A stretch of 64,000 nucleotides of DNA from Haloarcula halobia (GTDB taxonomy: Archaea; Halobacteriota; Halobacteria; Halobacteriales; Haloarculaceae). The stretch lies in contig NZ_CP119787.1 of NCBI RefSeq assembly GCF_029338255.1, forward strand, positions 1,364,001 to 1,428,000, given 5' to 3'. This document shows, piece by piece, positions 1 through 9,199 of the stretch. The notes under the pieces were generated by a model. That model worked only from the letters and a program-made list of their open reading frames with translations, searched no databases and was not told the origin of the DNA. Within the stretch, counting starts at the first letter, position 1, and each line of letters begins with the position of its first letter. The position numbers were made by a program, and so were the translations under genes.

Positions 1-70
1 TTGAACTCCTGAGTCCGTGAGGACAGTTGCTCTCGAAGCAACCGCCTTGGCCAGGCTAGGCTACCTCGGC
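1..70 (-). tRNA. tRNA-Ser(CGA), partial (3' end beyond window)
   Basis: Read on the minus strand from position 70, the sequence begins with acceptor strand GCCGAGG, then U8-A9, a D arm closed by GCC/GGC, and an anticodon arm GTTGC-TTCGAGA-GCAAC whose 7-nt loop holds anticodon CGA. A long variable arm typical of class II tRNAs follows, then the start of the T arm (AGGAGTTCAA), where the window ends. Anticodon CGA reads UCG, and the long variable arm fits serine. About 15-20 nt of the 3' end lie outside the window, so the acceptor stem pairing cannot be checked here. Confidence 0.9.
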
Positions 71-94
71 TCACCCTATCGTTCCGCGCTGTCG

Positions 95-104
95 TCTTTA
101 GGGG
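95..104 (-). promoter_or_regulatory. TATA-like box of tRNA-Ser
   Basis: CCCCTAAAGA on the minus strand lies 25-34 bp upstream of the tRNA 5' end, the normal archaeal TBP-box distance. No other A/T-rich box is visible between the tRNA and the end of hyuB. Confidence 0.5.
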
Positions 105-131
105 TTTCGATTCGACGTCGGGCACCCCGAC

Positions 132-1685
132 TCACCGGTCGTCGTCGTCGTCCACGTCGCCGTACCCACCACCACCCGGCGTCTCGACCCGGAGTGCGGT
201 CCCGGCCTCGACGTCCAGGGTAACCTTCGCGCCGACCGCCTCGCCGTCGACGAAGTTCCGGCCGGTCGCCCCGTCGTCGCCCCCTTCGAGGCCCCACGGA
301 GCGTGGCGGCGGCGCTCGGTCAGCAGGGAGACGGTCGCGTCCGTCTCGACGGTGAGCTCGCGGACCAGTCCGTCGCCGCCGCGGTGCTCGCCCGCGCCGC
401 CGCTGCCACGCCGGAGGCTGTACTCCTCGACCCGGAGCGGGTAGGCCGCCTCCAGTGCCTCGACGGGCGTGTTCAGCGTGTTTGTCATCCCGACCTGGAC
501 GCCCGACGGGCCGTCGGCGTCGTCGGTCGCGCCCATCCCGCCGCCGATGGTCTCGTAGTAACTGAACGACGGGCCGCCGACGACGAGGTTGTTCATCGTC
601 CCCTGGCCGGCCGCCGGGACGCGCTCGGGGGCGGCCTCGGCCAGCGCGCGGAAGACGACGTCGGTGACCCGCTGGCTCGTCTCGACGTTTCCACCGACCA
701 CGGCGGCGGGTGGCGCCGGGTTCAGCAGCGACCCCGGCGGCGCGTGGACCGAGACGGGGTCGTAACAGCCCTGGTTCGGCGGCACGTCGGGGTCGGTCAC
801 GCACCGCACCACGTAGTAGACGGCGCTCTTGGCGACCGACAGCGGGGCGTTGACGTTCCCGTCGACCTGCGGGGCGGTGCCGGCGAAGTCCACGTCCAGC
901 TGCGCGCCCTCGACGGTCACCGTCACCTCGATGGGGATGTCCGCGTCCGTGACGCCGTCGCCCTCCATGACGTCGGTGGCGGTGTAGGTGCCGTCCGGTA
1001 TCTCACGGAGCTCGGCCTCGACCCGGTTCCGGGAGTACTCGCGGACGGCGTCGAAGGCCGCGAGCAGGCGGTCGCCGTGGTCGTCCAGCAGGTCCCCGAC
1101 CCGCTCGGCCCCGCGTTCGTTGGCGGCGACCTGGGCCTGCAGGTCGGCCTGGCGTTCGGCGGGGTCGCGGACGTTCGCCGCCAGCAGACTCCACACGTCC
1201 TCGCGGCGCTCGCCGTCGGCGACGAGGCGCAGCGGTGGAATCCGGACGCCCTCCTGGTGTATCTCGCGAGCGCCGGCGGGCATGCTCCCGGGGGCCATCC
1301 CGCCGACGTCGGCGTGGTGGGCCCGCGAGACGGCGTAGCCCACGACGTCGTCGTCGGGGGCGATGGGCGAGACGAGCGTCACGTCCGGGAGGTGGGTCCC
1401 GCCCTCGAAGGGGTCGTTGAGGATGAACACGTCGCCGGGCGCCGGGTCCTCGTCCCGGACCGCGTCGACGGCCTCGGGCATCGCCCCCAGGTGGACGGGG
1501 ATGTGCTCGGCCTGGGCGACCAGTCGACCCGCGTCGTCGAACAGCGCGGTCGAGCAGTCCCGGCGCTCGGTGATGTTCGGGGAGAATGCGCCGTGGACGA
1601 GCACTTCGCCCATCTCCTCGGCGACGCTCTCGAGCTGGTTGCGCAGAATCTCGAGCTCGACGGCGTCGAGATCCGGTGCGGTCAT
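132..1685 (-). CDS. hyuB: Hydantoinase B / 5-oxoprolinase-type beta subunit
   Basis: 517 aa, a full-length HyuB-type subunit. The family, together with HyuA, catalyses ATP-dependent hydrolysis of cyclic imides or lactams (N-methylhydantoin, 5-oxoproline). The N terminus holds the family block [19 protein letters not shown] and the NITERRDCS segment; the C terminus is Gly/Asp-rich ([13 protein letters not shown]). The frame is open further upstream, but the ATG at 1685 is chosen because it overlaps the hyuA stop by 4 nt (ATGA) and starts right at the conserved domain. Translational coupling with hyuA is likely. Substrate cannot be told from sequence. The 3' end converges on tRNA-Ser. Confidence 0.9.
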   Translation of the reverse strand: MTAPDLDAVELEILRNQLESVAEEMGEVLVHGAFSPNITERRDCSTALFDDAGRLVAQAEHIPVHLGAMPEAVDAVRDEDPAPGDVFILNDPFEGGTHLPDVTLVSPIAPDDDVVGYAVSRAHHADVGGMAPGSMPAGAREIHQEGVRIPPLRLVADGERREDVWSLLAANVRDPAERQADLQAQVAANERGAERVGDLLDDHGDRLLAAFDAVREYSRNRVEAELREIPDGTYTATDVMEGDGVTDADIPIEVTVTVEGAQLDVDFAGTAPQVDGNVNAPLSVAKSAVYYVVRCVTDPDVPPNQGCYDPVSVHAPPGSLLNPAPPAAVVGGNVETSQRVTDVVFRALAEAAPERVPAAGQGTMNNLVVGGPSFSYYETIGGGMGATDDADGPSGVQVGMTNTLNTPVEALEAAYPLRVEEYSLRRGSGGAGEHRGGDGLVRELTVETDATVSLLTERRRHAPWGLEGGDDGATGRNFVDGEAVGAKVTLDVEAGTALRVETPGGGGYGDVDDDDDR

Positions 1686-3667
1686 GCCTCGCCCTCCAGG
1701 TGGAGCGTTCCGCGGTCGTCGACGGCCAGCGACCACGCCGGCGGGACCACGACGGTGCTCTCGCCACCCTCGACGACGGCCGGGCCGGTTCGCTCGCGAC
1801 CGGGCGCCAGCCCCGCCCAGTCGAGCACCGGCGTCTCGTGCCACTCGCCGTCGAAGCGGACCTCGCGGCGGCCGGCGCCCGCGTCGGTCGTCGCCGCGTG
1901 CGACAGCGGCGGCATCTCGTGGTCGACCGTCGCCCGCGCCCGGAGCGTCACCACCTCGACCGGTTCCTCGGGCAAGCGGTAGCCGTGGGCGCGCTCGTGG
2001 GCCGCGTGGAACCGGGCGCCGAGTGTCGCGCGGTCGAAGTCCTCGATGGCGACGCCCAGTTCGTAACTCTGGCCGGCGTAGCGACAGTCGGCCTGGAAGG
2101 CGACCGTCGCCGCCCCCGGGTCGGCCGCGTCGGAAAGCGCCTCGGCCGCGAGGTCTTCCAGGACGTCTTCCACAGCCCCGGGGTCGGCCTCGTCCAGCCG
2201 TGTCCGGTAGGTCCGGGCGGCGTCGTGCTGTTCGTCGGCGGCCAGCAGTCCCAGCGCCGAGAGGACGCCGCTGGCCCGCGGGACGACGACGCGCTCGACG
2301 CCCAGGCGGTCAGCAAGCGCCGCAGCGTGCATCGGCCCGGCGCCGCCGAACGCCGCGATGGCGAACTCGCGCGGGTCGTGGCCCCGCTCGGCGGTGACGC
2401 TCCGGATGGCGCGGGTCATCGTGGCGTTCGCGACGGTGTAGACCCCCTCGGCGGCCGTAAGCGGGTCGTCGAGGGCCGCGTCCGCGGCGAGGTCGGCGAG
2501 CGCGTCGGTCGCCGCGTCGGCGTCGAGTTCGAGGCCCGCCCCGAGCGTGGTGTCGGCGCCCAGGTAGCCCAGCTTCAGGGCGGCGTCGGTCACTGTCGGA
2601 TCGGTGCCACCCGTCCCGTAGCAGGCCGGGCCGGGGTCGGCGCCGGCCGACCGGGGGCCGACGCGGAGCGCCCCGCCCTCGTCGACCCAGGCGATCGAGC
2701 CGCCGCCCGCGCCCACCGTCTCGACGTCGACCATCGGGACCCGGACCGGACGCCCGCCCACGTCCGCGTCGGTCGTCCGCTCGACGCGCCCGTCCCGGAC
2801 CAGCGAGACGTCGCTCGAGGTCCCGCCCATGTCGAAGGTGACCAGCCCCGCGACGTCCTCGGGTTCGAAGGCGCTGGCGCCGACGACGCCGGCGGCCGGA
2901 CCCGACAGCGCCGTCGTCACGGCGTTGTCCCGGACTGTCTCGACCGAGGCGATGCCGCCGTTGGACTGCATCACCATCGGGGCCGGCAGGTCCCGCTCGT
3001 CGACGCCCGTCGAGAGTCGTTCGAGGTACTCGCCGACGACCGGCGTCAGTCCGGCGTCGGCAACCGTCGTCGCGGTGCGCTCGAACTCGCGGAACTCCCC
3101 CAGAACCTCGTGGCTGGCCGAGACCGGGACGTCCAGCTCCTCGCGAAGCGTCTCGGCGGCTCGGCGCTCGTTCTCGGGGTGGGCGTAAGCGTGCAGCAAG
3201 GAGACAGCGACCGCCTCGGCGTCGACGTCCCCCGCGAGGGCTCGAACCGCCTCGGGGTCGACTGCCCGCTCGATACCGTCTGTCGTCGCCCGCTCGTCGA
3301 GTTCGTAGCGGCGCCCGGCCGGCACCAGCGGCGCGGGGCGGTCGGAACGGGGGTCGTAGAGGTCGGGGCGGTCCTGCCGGCCGATGGCCAGCACGTCGCC
3401 GAACCCGGCGGTTGTGACCAGCGCCGTCTCGGCGACCCGCTCCTCGAGCAACGCGTTGGTCGCCGCCGTCGTCGCGTGCCGAAAGACGTCGACGGATTCC
3501 GGTTCGACGTCCGCCTGCGTGCAGGCCGTCTCGATGCCCTCGAGGACACCGGCGTGCTGTGGACTCGTCGTCGGCACCTTCGCCGTCGTCATCCCGGCGG
3601 CCGTCACCAGGACCACGTCGGTGAACGTCCCCCCGACGTCGACGCCCACCCGTACCGAATCGTGCAT
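1682..3667 (-). CDS. hyuA: Hydantoinase A / 5-oxoprolinase-type alpha subunit
   Basis: 661 aa, the ATP-binding partner of HyuB. The N-terminal VGVDVGGTFTDVVLV and the later DMGGTSSDVSLV are the two phosphate-binding motifs of this actin/hexokinase-like fold. The frame is open upstream, but the ATG at 3667 places the first motif at residue 8 as in homologues, and a TATA-like GTTTTTCCC lies about 25-30 bp before it. Divergent from an oxidoreductase gene 112 bp away, so the two may share control. Role: with HyuB, opening of a hydantoin, oxoproline or related ring using ATP. Confidence 0.9.
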   Translation of the reverse strand: MHDSVRVGVDVGGTFTDVVLVTAAGMTTAKVPTTSPQHAGVLEGIETACTQADVEPESVDVFRHATTAATNALLEERVAETALVTTAGFGDVLAIGRQDRPDLYDPRSDRPAPLVPAGRRYELDERATTDGIERAVDPEAVRALAGDVDAEAVAVSLLHAYAHPENERRAAETLREELDVPVSASHEVLGEFREFERTATTVADAGLTPVVGEYLERLSTGVDERDLPAPMVMQSNGGIASVETVRDNAVTTALSGPAAGVVGASAFEPEDVAGLVTFDMGGTSSDVSLVRDGRVERTTDADVGGRPVRVPMVDVETVGAGGGSIAWVDEGGALRVGPRSAGADPGPACYGTGGTDPTVTDAALKLGYLGADTTLGAGLELDADAATDALADLAADAALDDPLTAAEGVYTVANATMTRAIRSVTAERGHDPREFAIAAFGGAGPMHAAALADRLGVERVVVPRASGVLSALGLLAADEQHDAARTYRTRLDEADPGAVEDVLEDLAAEALSDAADPGAATVAFQADCRYAGQSYELGVAIEDFDRATLGARFHAAHERAHGYRLPEEPVEVVTLRARATVDHEMPPLSHAATTDAGAGRREVRFDGEWHETPVLDWAGLAPGRERTGPAVVEGGESTVVVPPAWSLAVDDRGTLHLEGEA

Positions 3668-3779
3668 ACGCCCCGTCGGACCGCCGGCGGGAAAAACGCT
3701 CCTCACAGGGGCCCCCTCTCGGGTGGCCCGGACACGTGGTCCCACAAGAGATTTCCCCGCTGCGGGGGACAGTTCTGGG

Positions 3780-4787
3780 GTGACACGTTCATCGACACCG
3801 GTCCGCGTCGGCGTCGCCGGCTGTGGGTTCATCGGGCAGACCGTCGGGGGCGACTTCCAGTGGGACGACCGCGCCTCGCTGGTCGCCATCGCCGAGGTAG
3901 ACGACGAGACCCGCGAGTCTGTCGGCGACGATTTCGGCCTCCCGGCGACCGGTCGCTACGACGACTACGGGCGGATGCTCGCCGAGGCCGACCTCGACGC
4001 CGTCCTCGTCGCGACGCCCCACACGCTCCACTACGAGCAGGTCGTAGCCGCGATGGACCGGGGCCTGCACGTCCTCTGTGAGAAGCCGCTCGCGACGGAC
4101 CTGGCGGACGCGCGGGACCTCACAGACCGCGCCGAGTCGGGCCAGGAGGTCCTGATGGTCGGGTACCAGCGCCACCTCGAGGACGGGTTCCGCAAGGCCC
4201 GCAAGCGGTGGGCATCGGGCGACGCCGAGCCCCGCTTCGTCACAGCCGAGATAACCCAGCGGTGGATCGAGGGCGTCGGCGGCACCTGGCGGACCGACGC
4301 CGACCACTCCGGCGGCGGCTTCCTCTACGATACGGGGAGTCACATCCTCGACGCCATCTGCTGGACGACCGGGCTGACGCCCGACTGGGTCAGCGCCGAG
4401 ATGACCTTCCACGACGACGCCCGGCGCGTCGACTCGCGGGCGCTCGTCACCATCGGATTCGAGGGCGGCGCGACGGCGACGGTGTCGGTGTTCGGTGACG
4501 CCCCGGCCGTCCGCGAGCACATCCACATCTGGGACGACGACGGCGCGGTGTACCTCGACGGCCGGGAGTGGGAGCCCCGGCGGTACCGGGAGGTCGACGC
4601 CGACAGCACGACGACGACGCCCTACGTCCGTCCGTCGGAGTGGAGCAAGGCACAGGCCTTCCTCGACGCCGTCGTCGAGGGCCGTGACCCGCCTGCCACC
4701 GCTCGTGACGCACTGGTCGTGACCGCGATAACGGAGGCGGCCTACGAATCGGCACGGACCGGCCGGAAAGTCGACCTCTCGCTGTGA
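3780..4787 (+). CDS. Gfo/Idh/MocA family NAD(P)-dependent oxidoreductase
   Basis: 335 aa. N-terminal Rossmann motif VAGCGFIGQ (GxGxxG) and the family signature CEKPLA near residue 100, followed by the C-terminal alpha/beta domain of this family. These enzymes oxidise or reduce sugars, inositols and related polyols with NAD(P). GTG at 3780 is chosen because it puts the nucleotide-binding motif close to the N terminus and has an A/T-rich AGAGATTT about 27-34 bp upstream; longer in-frame starts run into hyuA on the other strand. Divergent from hyuAB. Substrate unknown. Confidence 0.85.
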   Translation: MTRSSTPVRVGVAGCGFIGQTVGGDFQWDDRASLVAIAEVDDETRESVGDDFGLPATGRYDDYGRMLAEADLDAVLVATPHTLHYEQVVAAMDRGLHVLCEKPLATDLADARDLTDRAESGQEVLMVGYQRHLEDGFRKARKRWASGDAEPRFVTAEITQRWIEGVGGTWRTDADHSGGGFLYDTGSHILDAICWTTGLTPDWVSAEMTFHDDARRVDSRALVTIGFEGGATATVSVFGDAPAVREHIHIWDDDGAVYLDGREWEPRRYREVDADSTTTTPYVRPSEWSKAQAFLDAVVEGRDPPATARDALVVTAITEAAYESARTGRKVDLSL

Positions 4788-4788
4788 C

Positions 4789-5199
4789 CTAGCCCCACGT
4801 CCAGCGCGTGTCCAGCGAGTAGCGATAGATGCCGGTCAGCGCGATGGCCACGGCGTTCGCGACGAGATACTTCTGGCTGCCCCAGGTGACAAGGGCAAAG
4901 AGGATGCCAAGCTGGATCGGGATGGCCGTCCCACGCACGAGGTTCGTCTTGCCCATCCCGACGAAGTACTCCCGGAGCGTCGTGTGTCGCGAGCGGTGGA
5001 ACGTCCAGTGGTTGTTGAGGACGTACTGGAAGATGATGGTCAGCTCGATGGCGACGAACGCGCCGACGAGGTAGTTCCTGCCCCCCAGGTCGACGAACGT
5101 CCACAGGAGCACTGTCTGGACACCCGCGGCTGTCAGCCCGACGAGAAAGAACCGGACGAGCCTATCCATCCGGACTGGCGACCGCTGGGCGAGCGCCAT
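4789..5199 (-). CDS. GtrA-family membrane protein
   Basis: 136 aa with four hydrophobic helices and the family motifs NNHWTF and DTRWTW. GtrA-like proteins are small membrane proteins proposed to flip lipid-linked sugars or assist cell-surface glycosylation. The start lies 6 bp after the stop of the upstream sulfatase-like gene, so the two are probably co-transcribed; an internal ATG at 5169 (MDRLVRFF) is a possible alternative start. Stop converges on the oxidoreductase gene with a 1-bp gap. Confidence 0.85.
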   Translation of the reverse strand: MALAQRSPVRMDRLVRFFLVGLTAAGVQTVLLWTFVDLGGRNYLVGAFVAIELTIIFQYVLNNHWTFHRSRHTTLREYFVGMGKTNLVRGTAIPIQLGILFALVTWGSQKYLVANAVAIALTGIYRYSLDTRWTWG

Positions 5200-5205
5200 T
5201 CGTGG

Positions 5206-6642
5206 CTACTGGTAACCGAGCGCCCTTAGTCTTGCCGTTATTTCGTCTGACGCCTGGCCGTCGCCTGGCTCCTCGCCCGCCGAGTTCTCGCTGGCTGCCA
5301 GGAGTCGGTCCACGTGCTCGGCGACGGCCCGGGAGAGGCGGTCGAGGACCGGCGTCGGCGCGCGCTCGGTCGTCGCCTCCGAACAGAGATCCCGCTGTTC
5401 CCCGGGGTCTGCGTTTCGGTCGTACAGCTCGCAGTGGCCGGAGTCGGTGTGCTCGATGTAGGTCCAGCGCTCGTCGCGAGCGCTGAGGAGCAACTCGCCG
5501 TCGTCGAGGCGGCGCGGGATGGGCTGACTCGTGACGCTCTCGCCCCGGACGGCCGCGGAGACGACCGGCGTCTCGGCCGCGAGGGGCACGTCCCCGTCGA
5601 GCGCCCCGACGAGCGACGGCCCCTCCCATCCCCCGGCGGGGTCGACGCCCAGCAACGCACAGACCGTGGGCGGAATCGCGTCGAGGCCGACCGGCTGGCT
5701 GACCGTGCCACTCGGGCCGTCCGGGTGGGAGACGAACAGCGGCACGTCGACGAGCTCGCGGTACAGTTTCGGGTAGTGCGCGAGGTGGCCGTGTTCGAGG
5801 AACTCCTCGCCGTGGTCGCCGGCGACGACGACGGCTGTCTCGTCGGCGAACCCCTCGGCGTCCAGCGTCTCCATGATGCGGCCGACGCTGGCGTCGACCT
5901 GTCGGACGGTGGCCGCGTACAATGTCTCCAGCGTCTCCAGCGTGCGCTCGTCGACGTCCCACCCCAGGCCGGTTCGCACGTGGGAACTGAGCATCCGGAC
6001 GACGTTCAGCCGGGTGTCGGCCACCTCCCGGAGGTGTCGGGGCGCGGGCACGTACGGCGTGTGCGTGTCCATGTAGTGGACCCACAGGAAGAAGCCGTCC
6101 TCCGTCTCCCGGAGGAACTGGACCGCGTTGTCCTCGAGGTCGCCCATGCGCGAGATGTCGGCGAACGGACGGTCGTCGGACCCGCCGCTGAGCACCGTCG
6201 CGGCCCGGCGGAACGGCGACGTCGCCAGCTGGACCCACGCCTGGACGGTCGGGTGGGCCGCGAGGTACTTGCTGTACCCGCCGCTGTCGACGAACGGTTC
6301 GAACTCGTCGAAGCCGCGGTCGTACCCCCACGGGTCGGTCAGGAACCCGTTCGCGGCGTTGAACCCCGCCGTCGCGAACCCGGCCTCGGAGAGCCGCTCG
6401 GCCAGCGACGGCGTGGACGCCAGGCCGATGTCGGGCCGCTCGGCAAAGACCGGTCGGGACCCGAGGATGCTCGGGAACGAGAACGGCGTCCAGTTGCCCT
6501 GTGCGAACGCGTTCTCGAAGACGACGCCGCCGTCGGCCAGGTCGTCGAGCACCGGCGAGACCCCGTCGTCGTTGCCCACCGCGTCGGCCCGCAGCGAATC
6601 GACGGTGACGAGGACGACGTTGCTTGCGGCGGGATCCGACAT
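5206..6642 (-). CDS. Sulfatase-like hydrolase/transferase (alkaline phosphatase superfamily)
   Basis: 478 aa. Metal-binding Asp in VTVDSLRADAVG at the N terminus and Asp/His in VVVAGDHGEEF identify the alkaline phosphatase/sulfatase fold. The nucleophile region reads NWTPFSFPSILGS and lacks the CxPxR (or SxPxR) formylglycine motif of true sulfatases, so a Thr/Ser-based phosphohydrolase or phosphoglycerol-transferase activity is at least as likely. Start ATG 6642 has a GAGGTGG ribosome-binding site about 9 nt upstream. No signal peptide is evident, so the protein is probably cytoplasmic. Co-transcribed with the GtrA-like gene, which suggests surface polysaccharide work. Confidence 0.85.
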   Translation of the reverse strand: MSDPAASNVVLVTVDSLRADAVGNDDGVSPVLDDLADGGVVFENAFAQGNWTPFSFPSILGSRPVFAERPDIGLASTPSLAERLSEAGFATAGFNAANGFLTDPWGYDRGFDEFEPFVDSGGYSKYLAAHPTVQAWVQLATSPFRRAATVLSGGSDDRPFADISRMGDLEDNAVQFLRETEDGFFLWVHYMDTHTPYVPAPRHLREVADTRLNVVRMLSSHVRTGLGWDVDERTLETLETLYAATVRQVDASVGRIMETLDAEGFADETAVVVAGDHGEEFLEHGHLAHYPKLYRELVDVPLFVSHPDGPSGTVSQPVGLDAIPPTVCALLGVDPAGGWEGPSLVGALDGDVPLAAETPVVSAAVRGESVTSQPIPRRLDDGELLLSARDERWTYIEHTDSGHCELYDRNADPGEQRDLCSEATTERAPTPVLDRLSRAVAEHVDRLLAASENSAGEEPGDGQASDEITARLRALGYQ

Positions 6643-6984
6643 CTACGCCACCTCAGCGTGGTGTCCGTGCCAGCGTCCCTGTCCGCGTCCCCGGCCACAC
6701 AGAGAGAGAATGACTGCAGTATCGACCTTCCCACGGCTTCGTAGCCACATACCTAGTCCACTGCTCACGCAGTACTGAATCTTCTGGTTTCTCGAGAGAG
6801 CCGTCGAACGGCGTCTCCGTGGATGGCTCCGGATTCAATGTGGATTTTACCTACCGCGGGCGATTTATCCCGGCCGGGACAACCTTGCGAGTGCAACGAT
6901 GCAATACTGCCCTCCAACCCAGCGGTGTTCGAGTACACGGCACCGGATCGCGCCTGGCTCCACGGTGTGTCTGGAGGTGGTACC
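6643..6984. promoter_or_regulatory. Divergent intergenic region, sulfatase / surface protein
   Basis: 342 bp without a convincing gene. It holds the leader of the sulfatase gene (minus strand) with its GAGGTGG site, and for the plus strand a TATA-like CGATTTATC near 6863-6871 followed by a leader of about 90 nt ending in GGAGGTGG just before GTG 6985. It is somewhat richer in A/T than its surroundings. No repeats were found. Confidence 0.4.
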
Positions 6985-8376
6985 GTGAGACTGCGCGCGT
7001 TCGCACTCGTCGGCCTCTTGCTCGGTGCGGCCGTCCTCGGCGCCGCCCCGGCCGCCGCCGACCAGACGGCGACGATCGACGCGGAGAGTCTCCCCCTTCA
7101 CGCCGACGACCAGCAGGTCGTCCGGGGTGAGACGACCGTCAGTCCGGGGTCGGAACTGACCGTTCGCCTCCGGTCGAGTGACGGAAGCGACCCCTTCCTC
7201 GTACAGGAATCCACCCGCGTCCTCCAGGACGGGACCTTCGCCGCGACGTTCGACATGAGTCAGGTCTCTGGCAACACCAGCGTCAACCTCGTGGTCCACT
7301 CCGACGGCGAGACGCTCGTCGAGCGCGACAGCAGGGTCGTCGCGTGTGACGGCAACTGTTCGGACCCGGCACCCCCGACGCCGGCGCCCACCCCCACGCC
7401 CACGGAGACGGAGACGGAGTGGGAGGGGTCCGGGCTCGACGTGCGACGGGTCACGACGGTCCAACAGGGCGCAACTGCGACCATCCCGCTCTCGATGGAA
7501 GGGGTGGAAGTGGCCACCGTCTCCATCGGCGGCCCGGACGTGAACTACGTGATCAACGCGACGGTCCGTGACGGCGACGCCGACGGCGAGGCACGAGTGC
7601 TGTTCAACACCAGCAACGCGGGGACCGACGGCGCGACGCTGGCCGTCGCGGATCCCGACGACGACCTGACGGTGATGACTGACGAACCGGCCCTCCCGTC
7701 GACGCTCGACCCGGCCGACTACGAGATTCGCCTGTACGAGGGCGCCGGAACTGCCGGGCAACCGGCCGCCGTCGGCACACTCTCTATCACCGACGACGGA
7801 ACGAACGACACGGAGCACAACGTCTCCGAGGCTCCCGAGTTCGGGTTCGAGCGGAGCATCGTCCGCACGCGACAGGGCGAGACGGCTCGAATCGCTATCT
7901 CGCTTCGGAGCGCCGAGGCCGCCACCGTCTCCATCGGCGGCCCCGAATCCGGGTACGAGATCAACGGGACGGTCCGTGACGGCGACGGCGACGGCCGGGT
8001 GACGCTGGTGTTCGACACCGCCGCCGCCGGGCACGACGGGACGACGCTCTCGACGGCGGGGACGGCCGACACCGTCACGGTCGAACCCGGGTCGGAGGTC
8101 GCCCTCGACACGCGCCTCGAGGCGGGCGACTACGACCTCTCGCTGGCCCGTGGGACCGCCATCGGCGCTGACGTCGACGACATCGGGACCCTCGTCGTCC
8201 AGCCGAGTGATGACGAGGCGTCCCCGACGGCGACGCAGACGGCCGCGCTGTCGGACGCGGACACTTCCCCGCCGCCGTCGGATCGTGACCTCGGTGCTGG
8301 CGTCGGTTCGCTCGCTGTCGGTGGCATTCTGGCGACCGCTGCGGCCGTGTTGCTCTTCCGGGCGTTCGTCGCCTGA
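6985..8376 (+). CDS. Secreted, membrane-anchored surface protein with two repeated beta domains (BGTF-like)
   Basis: 463 aa. Signal peptide at residues 1-25 (hydrophobic LVGLLLGAAVLGAAPAAA) and one C-terminal membrane segment (VGSLAVGGILATAAAVLLF), leaving the middle outside the cell. After an N-terminal domain and a Pro/Thr/Glu-rich linker there are two copies of a domain sharing ATVSIGGP and TVRDGDxDG, separated by about 140 residues. This resembles haloarchaeal surface proteins with BGTF-type domains, known from S-layer-like glycoproteins; several NxT/NxS glycosylation sequons are present. GTG start at 6985 is supported by a strong GGAGGTG site (6973-6979). Function beyond surface location is unknown. 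Confidence 0.75.
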   Translation: MRLRAFALVGLLLGAAVLGAAPAAADQTATIDAESLPLHADDQQVVRGETTVSPGSELTVRLRSSDGSDPFLVQESTRVLQDGTFAATFDMSQVSGNTSVNLVVHSDGETLVERDSRVVACDGNCSDPAPPTPAPTPTPTETETEWEGSGLDVRRVTTVQQGATATIPLSMEGVEVATVSIGGPDVNYVINATVRDGDADGEARVLFNTSNAGTDGATLAVADPDDDLTVMTDEPALPSTLDPADYEIRLYEGAGTAGQPAAVGTLSITDDGTNDTEHNVSEAPEFGFERSIVRTRQGETARIAISLRSAEAATVSIGGPESGYEINGTVRDGDGDGRVTLVFDTAAAGHDGTTLSTAGTADTVTVEPGSEVALDTRLEAGDYDLSLARGTAIGADVDDIGTLVVQPSDDEASPTATQTAALSDADTSPPPSDRDLGAGVGSLAVGGILATAAAVLLFRAFVA

Positions 8377-8405
8377 GGCACCCTCTGTGCGGTCGCGACG
8401 GTGCC
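8377..8405 (+). terminator. Possible hairpin after the surface-protein gene
   Basis: GGCACC (8377-8382) and GGTGCC (8400-8405) form a 6-bp inverted repeat starting at the base after the stop codon. There is no T-run, so a termination role is only a suggestion. Confidence 0.25.
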
Positions 8406-8526
8406 GATCGAGTCGACAACGACCCGTCTCGACGCGTACCGCTCGTCGCAGTGCTCCTTTTCCAGTCGTCTCATGGCGGCGCCACCTCCACCGCGCCGGA
8501 CTCGCGAGAGTGACGCTCAGGCGATA

Positions 8527-9135
8527 CTACCGTGAAGCGACGGCGACAGCCAGCCCGAGGACGGCGAGACAGCCACAGAAAAACAGGAGCCCGGGTTCGA
8601 ACACCTCGAAGACCAGCCACGCGAGCGACCCGCCGGGGGCCGGCGAAGCCGCCGTTGTGCTGGCGGGTCCGAGGACACCGTCCGTGGCGGGATTCGCGAG
8701 TCGTTTTGCCCCCCACTGGACGAACAGGCTCGCGAGGCCGAGCAATCCGAGGCCCGCGACAACGTCTGTCAGTGATCGCTGCAGGCGTGGCCGCAGGTCG
8801 CCGTCGCCGACGAAGACGATGGGGTCGCTCGCCGGCCCGTAGACGGTCATCTCGTTGCCCTTCTCGGAGTAGACTGTCTCTATGGGCTCGATGAGGCCGG
8901 CCTCTCGGAGGTTCGTCACGTGGTAGTGGACGTTCTGGACGGAGGTGTCACACCGCTCGGCTATCTCCGAGGGCGTGCCCGGCTGGTCGAACAGCGTCCG
9001 GAACAGTGCCCGGCCGGTGTCCGACGCCAGCGCGTCGAGCACCTCGTCGGTCGCCCGCTCGTCGACGTCGAGCACACGCGGTGTCTCGTCGGGTGCCGCT
9101 GTACGTTGTTGGATCTGGTCGATAAGTCCCGGCAT
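8527..9135 (-). CDS. Membrane-tethered winged-helix (ArsR-like) regulator
   Basis: 202 aa. Residues about 25-100 form a winged-helix domain (SEIAERCDTSVQNVHYHVTN, AGLIEP, then a Y..KGNEMTVY wing). The C-terminal half holds two hydrophobic segments (about 125-145 and 175-200), so the DNA-binding domain is probably tied to the membrane, an arrangement common in haloarchaea. It lies 64 bp downstream of the subtilase gene on the same strand. Targets and signal unknown. Confidence 0.8.
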   Translation of the reverse strand: MPGLIDQIQQRTAAPDETPRVLDVDERATDEVLDALASDTGRALFRTLFDQPGTPSEIAERCDTSVQNVHYHVTNLREAGLIEPIETVYSEKGNEMTVYGPASDPIVFVGDGDLRPRLQRSLTDVVAGLGLLGLASLFVQWGAKRLANPATDGVLGPASTTAASPAPGGSLAWLVFEVFEPGLLFFCGCLAVLGLAVAVASR

Positions 9136-9199
9136 ACGTGTCGCTGGCGTGTACTGAACGGCGAACCGACAAAGGTCTCCGGCAGACTAAAAATCAGAT

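Noticed and set aside
1586-4081. 831-codon plus-strand frame opposite hyuA
   Set aside because: Antisense shadow of hyuA; Arg/Gly/Val-rich with no recognisable fold.
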